Source of the DNA: Paenibacillus glycanilyticus
Lineage (GTDB): Bacteria; Bacillota; Bacilli; Paenibacillales; Paenibacillaceae
Direction: 5' to 3'
Length of the DNA: 64,000 nt
NCBI RefSeq assembly: GCF_023715145.1
Contig: NZ_JAMBNP010000009.1
Span: forward strand, 1-64,000
Shown in pieces: positions 32,526-40,907 of this stretch. Under the pieces are notes generated by a model, which saw only the letters and a program-made list of their open reading frames with translations, made no database searches and was not told the DNA's origin. Numbering within the stretch: the first letter of the stretch is position 1; the number at the start of each line of letters is the position of its first letter. Made by a program: the position numbers and the translations under genes.

Positions 32526-33736
32526 GATTGTTCCAATATGAACTGAAAAAGCTGTTCATTAACCGCAACAGGATTATCCTGCTTGCCGTTCTGTTTATTC
32601 TTTATATGCTTGTAGCCTGGGTCTCAGCGAAAGGCGTATTTGAACTAAGCGGTGCCGAAGGGAAGAAGGCGACCAGCCTTTATACCAATCTGATTGCAGA
32701 GCATAGCGGTAAGCTGGATCAGGAACAGCTTGTCCGGTCGCAGAACATTCGTGACGCCGCTATTGCCAAGTTCGGAGCGGGCGAGGGGCTTATGGTGAGG
32801 ATTAACCGGGACCCTGAGCTGAAATTTCATGTCCAATATGCCGGATTTGGCAAGAAAGTAAATGATTATTGGAACGGACCGGCTGAACAGAGCAAAGACG
32901 ATATAAAGGGGATTTATCCGCTTCGGGATAAGCTGAAGGAGCTCGAGGCGGCTGGTCAGACAAACCATTTCGAATACCGAAAGTATTCAAGCAGGCTGGA
33001 TGCCGAGCTTTCAATCGGCGAGCCGGTATTTGAGAACACCGTCTTCTGGAATTTCTTCTTTATCCGGTTTGACGGATTTATGATCGTCTTTTTGCTCCTG
33101 CTGGTATTAACCTATTTCATCTCCCCCTTGTTTACGCAGGAGGTAAGAACGGAAATGGACAGTATCGTGCTCAGCACGGTAAAAGGGAGGAGGGAGATCG
33201 TAACCGCCAAGCTGCTGAGCGCCGGGCTGACGGCTGCCGTTGTGACAATCGTTTATTTGGCGGCTTCATTTGCGGGCACCTGGCTTGGGTACGGCGATAT
33301 GAGCGGGTTTGGCGCACCGCTGCGCAGCCTGGAAGGGTTTGAGTCTTCCCTGCTTCCACTCTCCATTGGCGGAGCCGCGCTGCTTGGAACGTTATGGCTC
33401 ATTTTCTCGGCGGTCTTGTTTAGTCTGGCGCTTGCTTATATCTCTTCCAAGCTCAAAAGCCAAAGCGCCGCATTTGGCATCGGCATGGTTATTCTTCTGG
33501 CAGGCTCGATGTCCAATTATTTCAGCAGCGAAATCAAGAAGCTTATATGGCCGGTCGTGGACTTCAACTTTGGCTCCCTGGCTATGGTTAATGTCATCTT
33601 TGGCCAGCCCAAGGCTTATAATTGGTTCGGACTGCCTCTGTCTTATCGTATTGCAGCTTGCGTGGTTGGATTCGTGCTTGCTCTTGCCGCCGTACTGTTC
33701 ACTTATGCTGCACAGAGGAAGCGCTCGGTTGCATAG
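32522..33736 (+). CDS. ABC transporter permease
   Basis: A 404-residue membrane protein with one N-terminal helix, a long extracytoplasmic part (about residues 40-175) and five or six C-terminal helices, as in ABC-2 permeases. It pairs with the ATPase encoded upstream. Its last 38 bases overlap the convergent GNAT gene. No terminator lies between the two genes, which is unusual for convergent genes. Confidence 0.85.
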   Translation: MRLFQYELKKLFINRNRIILLAVLFILYMLVAWVSAKGVFELSGAEGKKATSLYTNLIAEHSGKLDQEQLVRSQNIRDAAIAKFGAGEGLMVRINRDPELKFHVQYAGFGKKVNDYWNGPAEQSKDDIKGIYPLRDKLKELEAAGQTNHFEYRKYSSRLDAELSIGEPVFENTVFWNFFFIRFDGFMIVFLLLLVLTYFISPLFTQEVRTEMDSIVLSTVKGRREIVTAKLLSAGLTAAVVTIVYLAASFAGTWLGYGDMSGFGAPLRSLEGFESSLLPLSIGGAALLGTLWLIFSAVLFSLALAYISSKLKSQSAAFGIGMVILLAGSMSNYFSSEIKKLIWPVVDFNFGSLAMVNVIFGQPKAYNWFGLPLSYRIAACVVGFVLALAAVLFTYAAQRKRSVA

Positions 33737-34184
33737 ACTCTTCCTTCGTCCATTCAAAGCGCAGCGTTGGCTTGCCGGTTGGACCGGTCGACATAGAAAC
33801 CGCCTTCATGCCCAGGCGGAAGAAAAGCTTTAGGCTTGGCGCGTTGTCGAGGGCAACCTGGCAGGTCAACCTCCCGAGCTTCTTCATAATGGCTTCCATC
33901 ACCGCGAACCCGATCCCGAGGCCGCGCGCCTCGGGGTGGGTAACGATGATGCAGCTCTTCTCGCCGGCTTCCGCAGCATAACCTAGCCCGACAATCCGCT
34001 TGCCATGCCGCGCAACGGCAATGACCGTATGGCTGTCGCCGCAAGCCAGCAGATCGGGAGCAAAGCTCCGAAGGGAATGGATAGCTGCAACCGTCAGCCG
34101 CTTCTCCCCGAAGCGGACGGCAAAATCAACCAGTCTCTTGCGTTCCGACATCCATTGTTCGGGGGTAAGCAGCTGCAGTTCCAT
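33699..34184 (-). CDS. GNAT-family N-acetyltransferase
   Basis: A 161-residue GNAT protein. The acetyl-CoA-binding segment is VTHPEARGLGIGFAVMEAIM (about residues 80-99), with Arg/Gly pattern RGLGIG. It starts right after the stop of the neighbouring YheC/YheD gene on the same strand, with AGGAGG 11 bases upstream, so it is the fifth gene of that operon. An acetyltransferase placed with spore ATP-grasp genes may modify the same product. The acceptor is unknown. The 3' end overlaps the ABC permease on the other strand. Confidence 0.8.
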   Translation of the reverse strand: MELQLLTPEQWMSERKRLVDFAVRFGEKRLTVAAIHSLRSFAPDLLACGDSHTVIAVARHGKRIVGLGYAAEAGEKSCIIVTHPEARGLGIGFAVMEAIMKKLGRLTCQVALDNAPSLKLFFRLGMKAVSMSTGPTGKPTLRFEWTKEESMQPSASSVQHK

Positions 34185-35348
34185 CTATCTCGTCGCCTCC
34201 TGCTTGACTCTCTCATTTCTCATTCTTGCCAGGTAGGTGCTGTATTGAAAAATTCGTTCCAGCGACTTCTGGCGGATATGCGGCTCGTCAAATTTCATTG
34301 GTTTGGAGTTCGCTTCGAAGAACCAGATATGGCCTTCGCTGTCGATACCCAAATCCATGGACATTTCGCCAAGCATAAAGCCGGAGCCCTTCTCAATCTG
34401 CCTTGCGATCATGATGGATGTTTTCTTGGCCTTAATCAGAATCCGCCTTGCCTGATCGGCGTTGAAGGAGCTCTTCAGCAGCTTCTCCGGATCCTCGATG
34501 GAGCCGCCCCTTGGCACATGGGTCGTGATGCTGGAGGAGCCCGCAACCCGGGCGCCAATGCCGGTCAAATCCCATTTGCCCCGTTCATTTTTTTGCACGA
34601 GAGCCCTGAGATCGAATCTTCTGTCATTAAAGGAAGCAAGCTGAATCCCCTGCTGGGCGATATACGGTTCTCCGGCGCATTCCTTCTTGATGCGGTTCCA
34701 CAGCTTCTGGAAATCCGCGCAGCTGAAGGTGGAGCTTTTTTTGTTCTCCTGCACCTTAAGCAGATAGGGGAGCGGCTTATCGGGCTGTACCCTTACCGTC
34801 ATAATGCCTTTGCCCGCTTTGCCGCTTTCCGGCTTCAGATAGAGGAAGGGATGCTTCTGCAGCATTCTCTCCAGCCTTGCTGCCGTAAGAAGCTTGCGGG
34901 TGGTCGGAATATAGGGCTTTGTCAGCTTGCTTCCGCGCAGCCATTCGAACAAATACCATTTGTTGAAGAAGGACGGATTGAACAATTTGACGCGCGGATC
35001 CCGCATGCAAGCGGCAATCTTGTTCCGGACGGCGGGAAGCATCTCGTCCTCGCGCTGCGGTATCCGGTTGTAAATGATGTCCGGGAAAGGCAGCAAGCGC
35101 TGCTGCCATGTATCCTTTTGCTCGATGTAGACGAAACCCTGCAGGCTGGAACGGCCTAATATGAGGTTTTTCGCCGTGAGTACATATACAAGAAACCCTT
35201 TGTCCTCGCCCATTTTGATAATGTCCGCGAAGTTATTGCGATTCCCCCGGAAAAACTGTTCATCATTTTCAATGGTCAATATGGCAAGTACCGGGCGTCC
35301 AGCCGGCCGATCATGCACCTCTTCTTTCTTCGCCGTTCTAAGCTCCAT
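34185..35348 (-). CDS. YheC/YheD-family ATP-grasp protein (copy 4)
   Basis: A 387-residue ATP-grasp protein of the YheC/YheD family, known in Bacillus as endospore coat-associated. ATP-binding segment: FLYLKPESGKAGKGIMTVR (about residues 172-190). Metal-binding segment: GEMSMDLGIDSEGHIWFFEA with NSKP following. Family members have an N-terminal beta domain; this copy is shorter at that end than its neighbours. ATP-grasp enzymes usually ligate a carboxylate to an amine through an acyl phosphate. I chose ATG 35348, behind AAGGAGGG, which overlaps the preceding stop (TAATG), rather than a longer frame. The substrate is unknown. Confidence 0.87.
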   Translation of the reverse strand: MELRTAKKEEVHDRPAGRPVLAILTIENDEQFFRGNRNNFADIIKMGEDKGFLVYVLTAKNLILGRSSLQGFVYIEQKDTWQQRLLPFPDIIYNRIPQREDEMLPAVRNKIAACMRDPRVKLFNPSFFNKWYLFEWLRGSKLTKPYIPTTRKLLTAARLERMLQKHPFLYLKPESGKAGKGIMTVRVQPDKPLPYLLKVQENKKSSTFSCADFQKLWNRIKKECAGEPYIAQQGIQLASFNDRRFDLRALVQKNERGKWDLTGIGARVAGSSSITTHVPRGGSIEDPEKLLKSSFNADQARRILIKAKKTSIMIARQIEKGSGFMLGEMSMDLGIDSEGHIWFFEANSKPMKFDEPHIRQKSLERIFQYSTYLARMRNERVKQEATR

Positions 35349-36727
35349 TAGCTGTTCCCTCCTTGAAACTTGCTGAGGTACAAGCAATGATCCACTATGC
35401 ATTCTACAGAAGCGCGGCCTTCCGCCTCAAGGGAAGGGTGCTTGAAGATAGAGCGTCCCGGCTTGGCGTTGGCTTCGAACATCCAGATTTCGTTGTCTTT
35501 GTCGATGCCGATATCAAGGCCAAGCTCACCTAGCCGATGCGGATAATTACGCTCAATGGCCTCGGCCATCTTGATGGAGACCTTCTTCGCATTCTCCAGA
35601 ATTTCTTTGCCTTTTGTACTGCCAAAAGCACGGCCCAATGCCTGTTCCGGCGTCATCAGCGAACCGCCGTTTTTCACGTGGGTCGTTACGCTGCCTTTGC
35701 CTGCTTTCTTCGCGCCGATGCCTGCGGGCACCCATTCGTTTTTGCCGTTCTTGTGCATATGGAAGCGGAAGTCGAGCGGGCAGCCGTCAATCTCAACCAG
35801 CCTAATCCCTTGCTGGGCGACATAATTGCTAAGTGTTGCCCCGTGGCGGGACTGAAGCATTTTGAACAAACTGTTGAAGGAAGAGAAGCGCAGCAGCACA
35901 TTGCGCCCGTTCCTCCGGTAGCGGGCGAAGTAGCCGCGTTTCGGATGGTACGTCAGCCGGTAGATGCCTACGCCGAGACTTCCCGCCGTTGGTTTGAAAT
36001 AGACAAAATGATGCTTTTCTAGAAGCTGCTTGAGCTTCTCGCTTGTGGGACCGGATATCGATTCCGGCAGGTGATGCAGAGCCTCCGGATCGTTGTCCAG
36101 CAGTTTATATACATCCGATTTATTAAAGAAGCCCCAGTTGAAGAATGGAATCTTCTTGCGAAGCAGTCTTTCGCGGAGCGAACCGATATAGTTCGACGTC
36201 TCTGCCTTCCGGCTCCGCAAGCGGTTGTAGATCACATCGGGGAGCGGGACCGTCTTGCGGTACCAGCCGCCCTGCGAATTGAGGAAATAGCCATGTACGG
36301 TTTCCTGCGACCAGTTAATATCCTGCGGAGTAAAGCCAAACAGGAACGCTTTCTTGTCGCCTGAGCGGATGATCTGCTTGATGAAGCTGGTTCTCATGCC
36401 AAAGGGCAGGCTTTCGGAATGGGAATAGCCCGCATCGCTCAAGACGCCAATAAGAGGACCGATTTGTACCTCGTTGTCTCCGTTTGTATGGACGAAGATG
36501 CTGCCCGTTTTGGGCACCCGGATGTATTGCCGGACCCCGGCGGACAAGTAAAGATGATTGCCTTGGCGCCTGACTGGCCTGACGGCTGTTGTTATCACTT
36601 CTTTGCCGAACTTAAGGTGAACGGTTTTTTTGCCGGACAGCTTCAGTTCTTTCAAAAGCGTGTTGGATAAGTAAATGACCTTATCCGATTGTTGCGAGAA
36701 ATGAACGTTACATGTTGTCAAGCTCAT
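35348..36727 (-). CDS. YheC/YheD-family ATP-grasp protein (copy 3)
   Basis: A 459-residue member of the same family. It has a beta-rich N-terminal domain (about residues 1-95), then the ATP-grasp fold with FVYFKPTAGSLGVGIYRL and the C-terminal GELGLDIGIDKDNEIWMFEA followed by NAKP. The final Lys of the phosphate loop found in other copies is Val here (SLGVG, elsewhere KAGKG or SLGKG). ATG 36727 lies seven bases after AGGAGG and overlaps the stop of the upstream paralogue (ATGA). Confidence 0.88.
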   Translation of the reverse strand: MSLTTCNVHFSQQSDKVIYLSNTLLKELKLSGKKTVHLKFGKEVITTAVRPVRRQGNHLYLSAGVRQYIRVPKTGSIFVHTNGDNEVQIGPLIGVLSDAGYSHSESLPFGMRTSFIKQIIRSGDKKAFLFGFTPQDINWSQETVHGYFLNSQGGWYRKTVPLPDVIYNRLRSRKAETSNYIGSLRERLLRKKIPFFNWGFFNKSDVYKLLDNDPEALHHLPESISGPTSEKLKQLLEKHHFVYFKPTAGSLGVGIYRLTYHPKRGYFARYRRNGRNVLLRFSSFNSLFKMLQSRHGATLSNYVAQQGIRLVEIDGCPLDFRFHMHKNGKNEWVPAGIGAKKAGKGSVTTHVKNGGSLMTPEQALGRAFGSTKGKEILENAKKVSIKMAEAIERNYPHRLGELGLDIGIDKDNEIWMFEANAKPGRSIFKHPSLEAEGRASVECIVDHCLYLSKFQGGNS

Positions 36728-37959
36728 GGATGAACCTCCTGAACGTTATCAGGGCGGATCCCCCTGTCTGTTCGACAGCTCTGGAACCGGCCTGTTGCGG
36801 AGTCGTTTGTGATCAAGGGTTTCTGGTGCCGCTGCGTGAGCAGCCGGGCATACGAGAGCGGCAGCTCTGCCGACAGCTGTTCCGTCCGGCGGTCGCCAAA
36901 CTGCCGGAAGGAGGAGCGTCCCGGCTTGGCGTTTACCTCCAGCAGCCATATCTGCCCGTCTGGCTCAATTCCGAAGTCAATGCCAAGCTCGGCTAACCGT
37001 CCGTAATTGTTCTCCAGCCTTTCGGCTGCCTTTAAGCATGCCTGCTGTATTGTATTCATCATGCGTTCTGCTTTTGCAGCTCCATATATGCCGATAAGAT
37101 ATTCCGATGCATGCTTAGCGGTTCCGCCTCCGTGCAGATTAGAGGTTACGGAGCCGGAGCTGCCGGTCCGGATGGCGGAGCCGGTAATCCCCCAGCGCCC
37201 CTTGCCGGTCTTCTGCACGAGTACCCGCAGATCAAAGGGATTGCCGTCCGGATCAAGCAGCTGCAGATAAGGCTGTGCGATATAGGAAGCATGGTTCATG
37301 AATCGGCCGATCCATTGTGCCATCGCGGGATAATCGTTAAAGCGGCGGCTGAAGGAGAGGTTCTTTCTTGTGCGACCTGCGACAGTCCATTGCCCGGTTA
37401 AGGGAGAGCAGCTGAGGCGGATGGCCCCTCTTCCTTGCATGCCCGCCGATGGTTTCAGAAATAGGTCTTTATTATGGTTCCTTAACAGCTGCGGGAGTGT
37501 CTCGGGACGCTCCAGGCTGGAGGTTTCAGGGAGGAGCCGAGCCAGCGATGGATCCTGGCGGAGCGTATGGTAGACCTCCCATTTGCCGGGCAAGCCGCCG
37601 TTTAACGTCGGAATGGGGGAGGGATGCCGTTCCCGCATCGCCGCAAGAGCGGATCTGCAGCTGGTACGTTCTTCGGCATTCCGATAGAAGCAGCGGTCAT
37701 AGATGATATCAGGTACCGGGCACGGCTCCTCGAGCCATCTCCCGTTCCGGAGCCGGAAGCCGGTTAACCGGCCGGTTCGTTCCTCGTACCCTGCCGGCGA
37801 GAAGACGAATAGATCAATGCCAAGAGGACCTGCCGCATCGCTTAACAAGCGGGCGAGGGCTGGCTCCGGCAGCTTGATGCCTCCATGATCCTCGGCTTCG
37901 GCACCCGACTCTATTGCCGCGACAAACATCCCTACTCTCACAAGCATTGCCTTCTTCAT
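36724..37959 (-). CDS. YheC/YheD-family ATP-grasp protein (copy 2)
   Basis: A 411-residue paralogue. ATP-binding segment FLKPSAGMQGRGAIRLS (Arg in place of Lys in the loop), metal segment AELGIDFGIEPDGQIWLLEV followed by NAKPGRSSF. It is more GC-rich and more divergent than copies 1 and 3. The extra N-terminal beta domain is short. It starts 12 bases after the stop of copy 1 with GGAGG in the gap, and its stop overlaps copy 3. Confidence 0.87.
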   Translation of the reverse strand: MKKAMLVRVGMFVAAIESGAEAEDHGGIKLPEPALARLLSDAAGPLGIDLFVFSPAGYEERTGRLTGFRLRNGRWLEEPCPVPDIIYDRCFYRNAEERTSCRSALAAMRERHPSPIPTLNGGLPGKWEVYHTLRQDPSLARLLPETSSLERPETLPQLLRNHNKDLFLKPSAGMQGRGAIRLSCSPLTGQWTVAGRTRKNLSFSRRFNDYPAMAQWIGRFMNHASYIAQPYLQLLDPDGNPFDLRVLVQKTGKGRWGITGSAIRTGSSGSVTSNLHGGGTAKHASEYLIGIYGAAKAERMMNTIQQACLKAAERLENNYGRLAELGIDFGIEPDGQIWLLEVNAKPGRSSFRQFGDRRTEQLSAELPLSYARLLTQRHQKPLITNDSATGRFQSCRTDRGIRPDNVQEVHP

Positions 37960-37971
37960 AAGGGCCTCCGG

Positions 37972-39348
37972 TCAGAATCCCGATAAGAACCGGGAGTATT
38001 GGATGACATTCCTTACCGACGGCCGGATCTTGTTGTCATTTTCCTGATTAAGCGGCGTATTGTCGCTCTTCGATGGTTTGGAGTTGACCTCCAGCAGCCA
38101 TACGCGTCCATTGGTGTCCAGCGCCAGATCAATACCCAGCTCGCCGAAATGCGCAGGAATATGCTTATCGATGCCTTCGGCGATCGTGAGAGCTGCCGCT
38201 CGCAGGCGCTTCGCCGCGCCTTCCTTGCCTGCAAATATATTGGAGCGCGAGACGGCTTCGCTAACCGTGCTGAGCGTTCCCCCGCGTGCCAGGTTCGAGA
38301 CGAAGTGCTGGCTGCTCGCTGTGCGCGCCACGACGGAAGTCAGCGTCCATTTGCCCGTTGCGTTCTTCTGGACGACAGCCCGGAAATCTACGGGACGTTT
38401 CTGGATTTCAATCAAAGTCAGTCCTTGCTGGATTTGATAACGGATCGTCTTCATCTTGGTTGAAATGTTTGAGAACAGCTTCACAAGGTTCGGATACACC
38501 TGCCGCCTTGTTCCCGTACCGGTCGTAAACAAGGCTTGATAGGATTCTCCCTCGAGTCTGGAGACGCGAATGATACCTTTGCCGAGACTGCCTTTGGAAG
38601 GCTTGAGGAATACATTGCTATATCGGGAGCACATGGACTTAAGGGTGGTGTAATTGCGCAGGAAATGCGATTCCGGCAAGTAACGGCCGACACTGGCGTC
38701 TTTCTTTAACGCGTCGAAGACTTCCATTTTGTCCAGAAACTTTTCGTTGAACACGCTGGCGTGATGGGAAGTCTTCATCTCTTTGAAGAACTGCTGCACG
38801 TTCGAGCGGCTTTCCAGCTTCCTTGAGGTCAAGCGGTTGTTGACCACATCCGGCAGCGGGAGCTTTGTTTTTTTCCAGCCGTTCGCAAAGGTCCAGCCCT
38901 CGATTTGCTTGTCGCTGCTTCCGGAGATATGGTTGGTGGTGAAAAAGTAAACATGCGCTCCCTGATTGGCACAGCCGTCCACGAGTTCCTTGCAGAACAT
39001 CGTAATTGTTCCGAACGGTTTGTCAGGCGTACTCGGATAGTCACGGCTGATAAGAACGCCGATCAGCGGTCCAAGTCTAAGAGTCTGGGAAGCAGATTCA
39101 TATTGAAGGCGGAGGGCGGTGCTGCTTAGAATTCCCATTTGTCTGGCAAGCGACTGGTTGATACGCATTCCATCATACTTAGGAACCGGGATAATCTTCA
39201 CCGTCTTCCGGAATGTCCCGAACCGCAATACGATCGACACGCTGTGAGAAATATGCCATTGCTTCAGATAGGCCTCACCGAGCATTATCGTATCTTCCGG
39301 AAGCATGCCGGAGCTTATGAGCTGGACGGCTACTTTCGATTTGAGCAT
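37972..39348 (-). CDS. YheC/YheD-family ATP-grasp protein (copy 1)
   Basis: A 458-residue paralogue and first gene of the five-gene minus-strand run. The N-terminal beta domain covers about residues 1-105; ATP-grasp motifs are FLKPSKGSLGKGIIRVS and GELGIDLALDTNGRVWLLEV followed by NSKPSKSD. GGAAGGAG lies nine bases before ATG 39348. In Bacillus the yheC/yheD pair is expressed in the mother cell during sporulation. I did not find a clear mother-cell sigma promoter in the gap to 39550. Confidence 0.88.
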   Translation of the reverse strand: MLKSKVAVQLISSGMLPEDTIMLGEAYLKQWHISHSVSIVLRFGTFRKTVKIIPVPKYDGMRINQSLARQMGILSSTALRLQYESASQTLRLGPLIGVLISRDYPSTPDKPFGTITMFCKELVDGCANQGAHVYFFTTNHISGSSDKQIEGWTFANGWKKTKLPLPDVVNNRLTSRKLESRSNVQQFFKEMKTSHHASVFNEKFLDKMEVFDALKKDASVGRYLPESHFLRNYTTLKSMCSRYSNVFLKPSKGSLGKGIIRVSRLEGESYQALFTTGTGTRRQVYPNLVKLFSNISTKMKTIRYQIQQGLTLIEIQKRPVDFRAVVQKNATGKWTLTSVVARTASSQHFVSNLARGGTLSTVSEAVSRSNIFAGKEGAAKRLRAAALTIAEGIDKHIPAHFGELGIDLALDTNGRVWLLEVNSKPSKSDNTPLNQENDNKIRPSVRNVIQYSRFLSGF

Positions 39349-39549
39349 TGTGTAAATCTCCTTCCAAGCAGGAGGATGACGAAAAGCGGATAAAGGCCCA
39401 TAGGTGTTTTACACGAATTACTTCATCATATGAGGACATCTATCCCTTGGTGATTGGCCAAAGAAATAAGTGAAAGGGGTCATATTCGGCTGTTTGTCTT
39501 CATAGGATAGTGGTGCGGACAAGCAAATCGGAAGCGGGAGTTGAGAGGA

Positions 39550-39840
39550 ATGAAAGGAAAAGCTAAGCATATTATCTATTTGACCGTAGCTTTGGCGATG
39601 CTGTTCTTCGGGGTGTCAAAATTGGAGCTTAATGGTCCATGGAATGCCGTGACCATATTTGGGGTCGTGTGGACGTTGTTTGCGCTGATCGTTATTGCCG
39701 CTCACTTAAATGCCCTTCTCTGGATGAACGAGCAGAAAAAGAAGGAGCTGGCGCGCATTAAGCAGATGAAGAGAAATACGTGGGAGCGCAGGCTGCAGCA
39801 GGCTGTGGACAGGCGTTCAAACCGGCGCGCGAGAGGTTAA
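39550..39840 (+). CDS. Small two-helix membrane protein, unknown function
   Basis: A 96-residue protein with two membrane segments (about residues 8-24 and 34-56) and a basic C-terminal tail (NEQKKKELARIKQMKRNTWE) that should lie in the cytoplasm. I recognise no family. The start may be ATG 39550 or TTG 39541; GGGAG at about 39536 fits either. It is transcribed away from the yhe operon and followed by a small terminator at 39858. Confidence 0.65.
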   Translation: MKGKAKHIIYLTVALAMLFFGVSKLELNGPWNAVTIFGVVWTLFALIVIAAHLNALLWMNEQKKKELARIKQMKRNTWERRLQQAVDRRSNRRARG

Positions 39841-39857
39841 GGAAAGACATGCGCCTG

Positions 39858-39879
39858 TGCCCCCGAGAGGGGCTTTTTT
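39858..39879 (+). terminator. Terminator after the small membrane protein
   Basis: GCCCC-CGAGA-GGGGC followed by TTTTTT. Confidence 0.75.
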
Positions 39880-39883
39880 GTTG

Positions 39884-40231
39884 TCAATCAAGCTCTTTGA
39901 ACTGAACAAGCTGCTTCACGAATTTGTAAACCGCTTCTTGTTCCTTGACGGTTAAGCCCTGCAGCTGATAAGCGATCTTATCGGCGTAGCTGATTTCTTC
40001 GGGAAGAGCTCCGTCCACATGGACGAGCTGCTCAAGCGGGCATTGGAGCGCATGGGCGATTTTGCTCAAGACATCGATCGTAGGGCTTTTCTCGCCGCGT
40101 TCCACCTGTCCCATATAAGAGCCGTTAATTTCGGCGCGCAGAGCCAGCTGCTCTTGGCTGAAACCCTTTTGCTTGCGTATTGCCCGTATATTTTCGCCGA
40201 TATTTCGGCTGATTTCGTTCACATTCGTCAC
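39884..40231 (-). CDS. XRE-family transcriptional regulator
   Basis: A 115-residue protein with an N-terminal Cro/CI-type helix-turn-helix (IRAIRKQKGFSQEQLALRAE, then INGSYMGQVERGEKSPTI) and a C-terminal helix pair (LTVKEQEAVYKFVKQL), which may dimerise as in SinR-like proteins. The start is GTG 40231. It diverges from the hypothetical gene at 40395, and an imperfect inverted repeat in the gap (TATAGTCC..GCCTATAG) could be its site. Targets are unknown. Confidence 0.8.
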   Translation of the reverse strand: MTNVNEISRNIGENIRAIRKQKGFSQEQLALRAEINGSYMGQVERGEKSPTIDVLSKIAHALQCPLEQLVHVDGALPEEISYADKIAYQLQGLTVKEQEAVYKFVKQLVQFKELD

Positions 40232-40307
40232 CTCAGCCTTAAGATAGAACTTTCCTATCCCGGCAACAACGTCTTATAGTCCTTATTAAAAATAGTGCCT
40301 ATAGTCA

Positions 40308-40337
40308 TTGACCAAAAGTTATCCTTTTTATTATAAT
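40308..40337 (+). promoter_or_regulatory. Sigma-A-type promoter
   Basis: TTGACC (40308-40313), 18-base spacer, TATAAT (40332-40337), about 58 bases before the next start codon. Confidence 0.6.
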
Positions 40338-40394
40338 TGTGTAATAATTAACATGATTTCCTAAACAGGAACTTTTTAACAAGGAGCAGCGCTT

Positions 40395-40889
40395 ATGGTT
40401 GATGAGTTTGAGTTTTTCCGAAACGTACAAGCTTACTATCAGCATATGCGGTTTCAGGTGCAGTTCACGTACCGCATTTTACATAAGACGAATAAATCAG
40501 CGAAAGCGTACGGCAGCTTTAACTGCAGGGTGAATCCGCGCACGCAGCATGTGGAATATCATATGAGCTTGAAATCCGAGATTATCGCAAGGCCATTCAG
40601 CGAGAAGGGATCCTTTTTGTTTTCCAGCCAATATCCGGAAATCCCTCCCCAGTCCGTTGTCATTGAGGATTATCCGATCTTGAAGCTGCGGTATCCCGTA
40701 CCTATTAATTATGATTGGTACTCGTTCATATTTAAAGGAACGCAAGAAGCATTTACGGTGCAGTCCCTCCAGCAGGTGTTCGACAAATATCGTTGTACCG
40801 GCTCTGACGGCGAAGAGGTCGACGCAGGACTAAAAGTCGCAGGCGTATCGATCGACTGGTATAATGGGGTGAGACGGACAAAGGTTTAA
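40395..40889 (+). CDS. Conserved-looking hypothetical protein
   Basis: A 164-residue soluble protein with no signal peptide or membrane segment and no domain I recognise. It is rich in aromatic residues (FFRNVQAYYQHMRFQVQFTY) and has a PVPINYDWYSFIF segment. AAGGAG lies before the ATG. It is 18 bases upstream of the ytoI-like gene on the same strand, so the two are probably co-transcribed from the promoter at 40308. Confidence 0.6.
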   Translation: MVDEFEFFRNVQAYYQHMRFQVQFTYRILHKTNKSAKAYGSFNCRVNPRTQHVEYHMSLKSEIIARPFSEKGSFLFSSQYPEIPPQSVVIEDYPILKLRYPVPINYDWYSFIFKGTQEAFTVQSLQQVFDKYRCTGSDGEEVDAGLKVAGVSIDWYNGVRRTKV

Positions 40890-40907
40890 TAGGGGAGGGC
40901 GGTGCCG

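Noticed and set aside
34005..35159. Long open frame (384 codons) opposite the fourth YheC/YheD gene
   Set aside because: It is antisense to a clear ATP-grasp gene, of shadow-like composition, and has no recognisable family.
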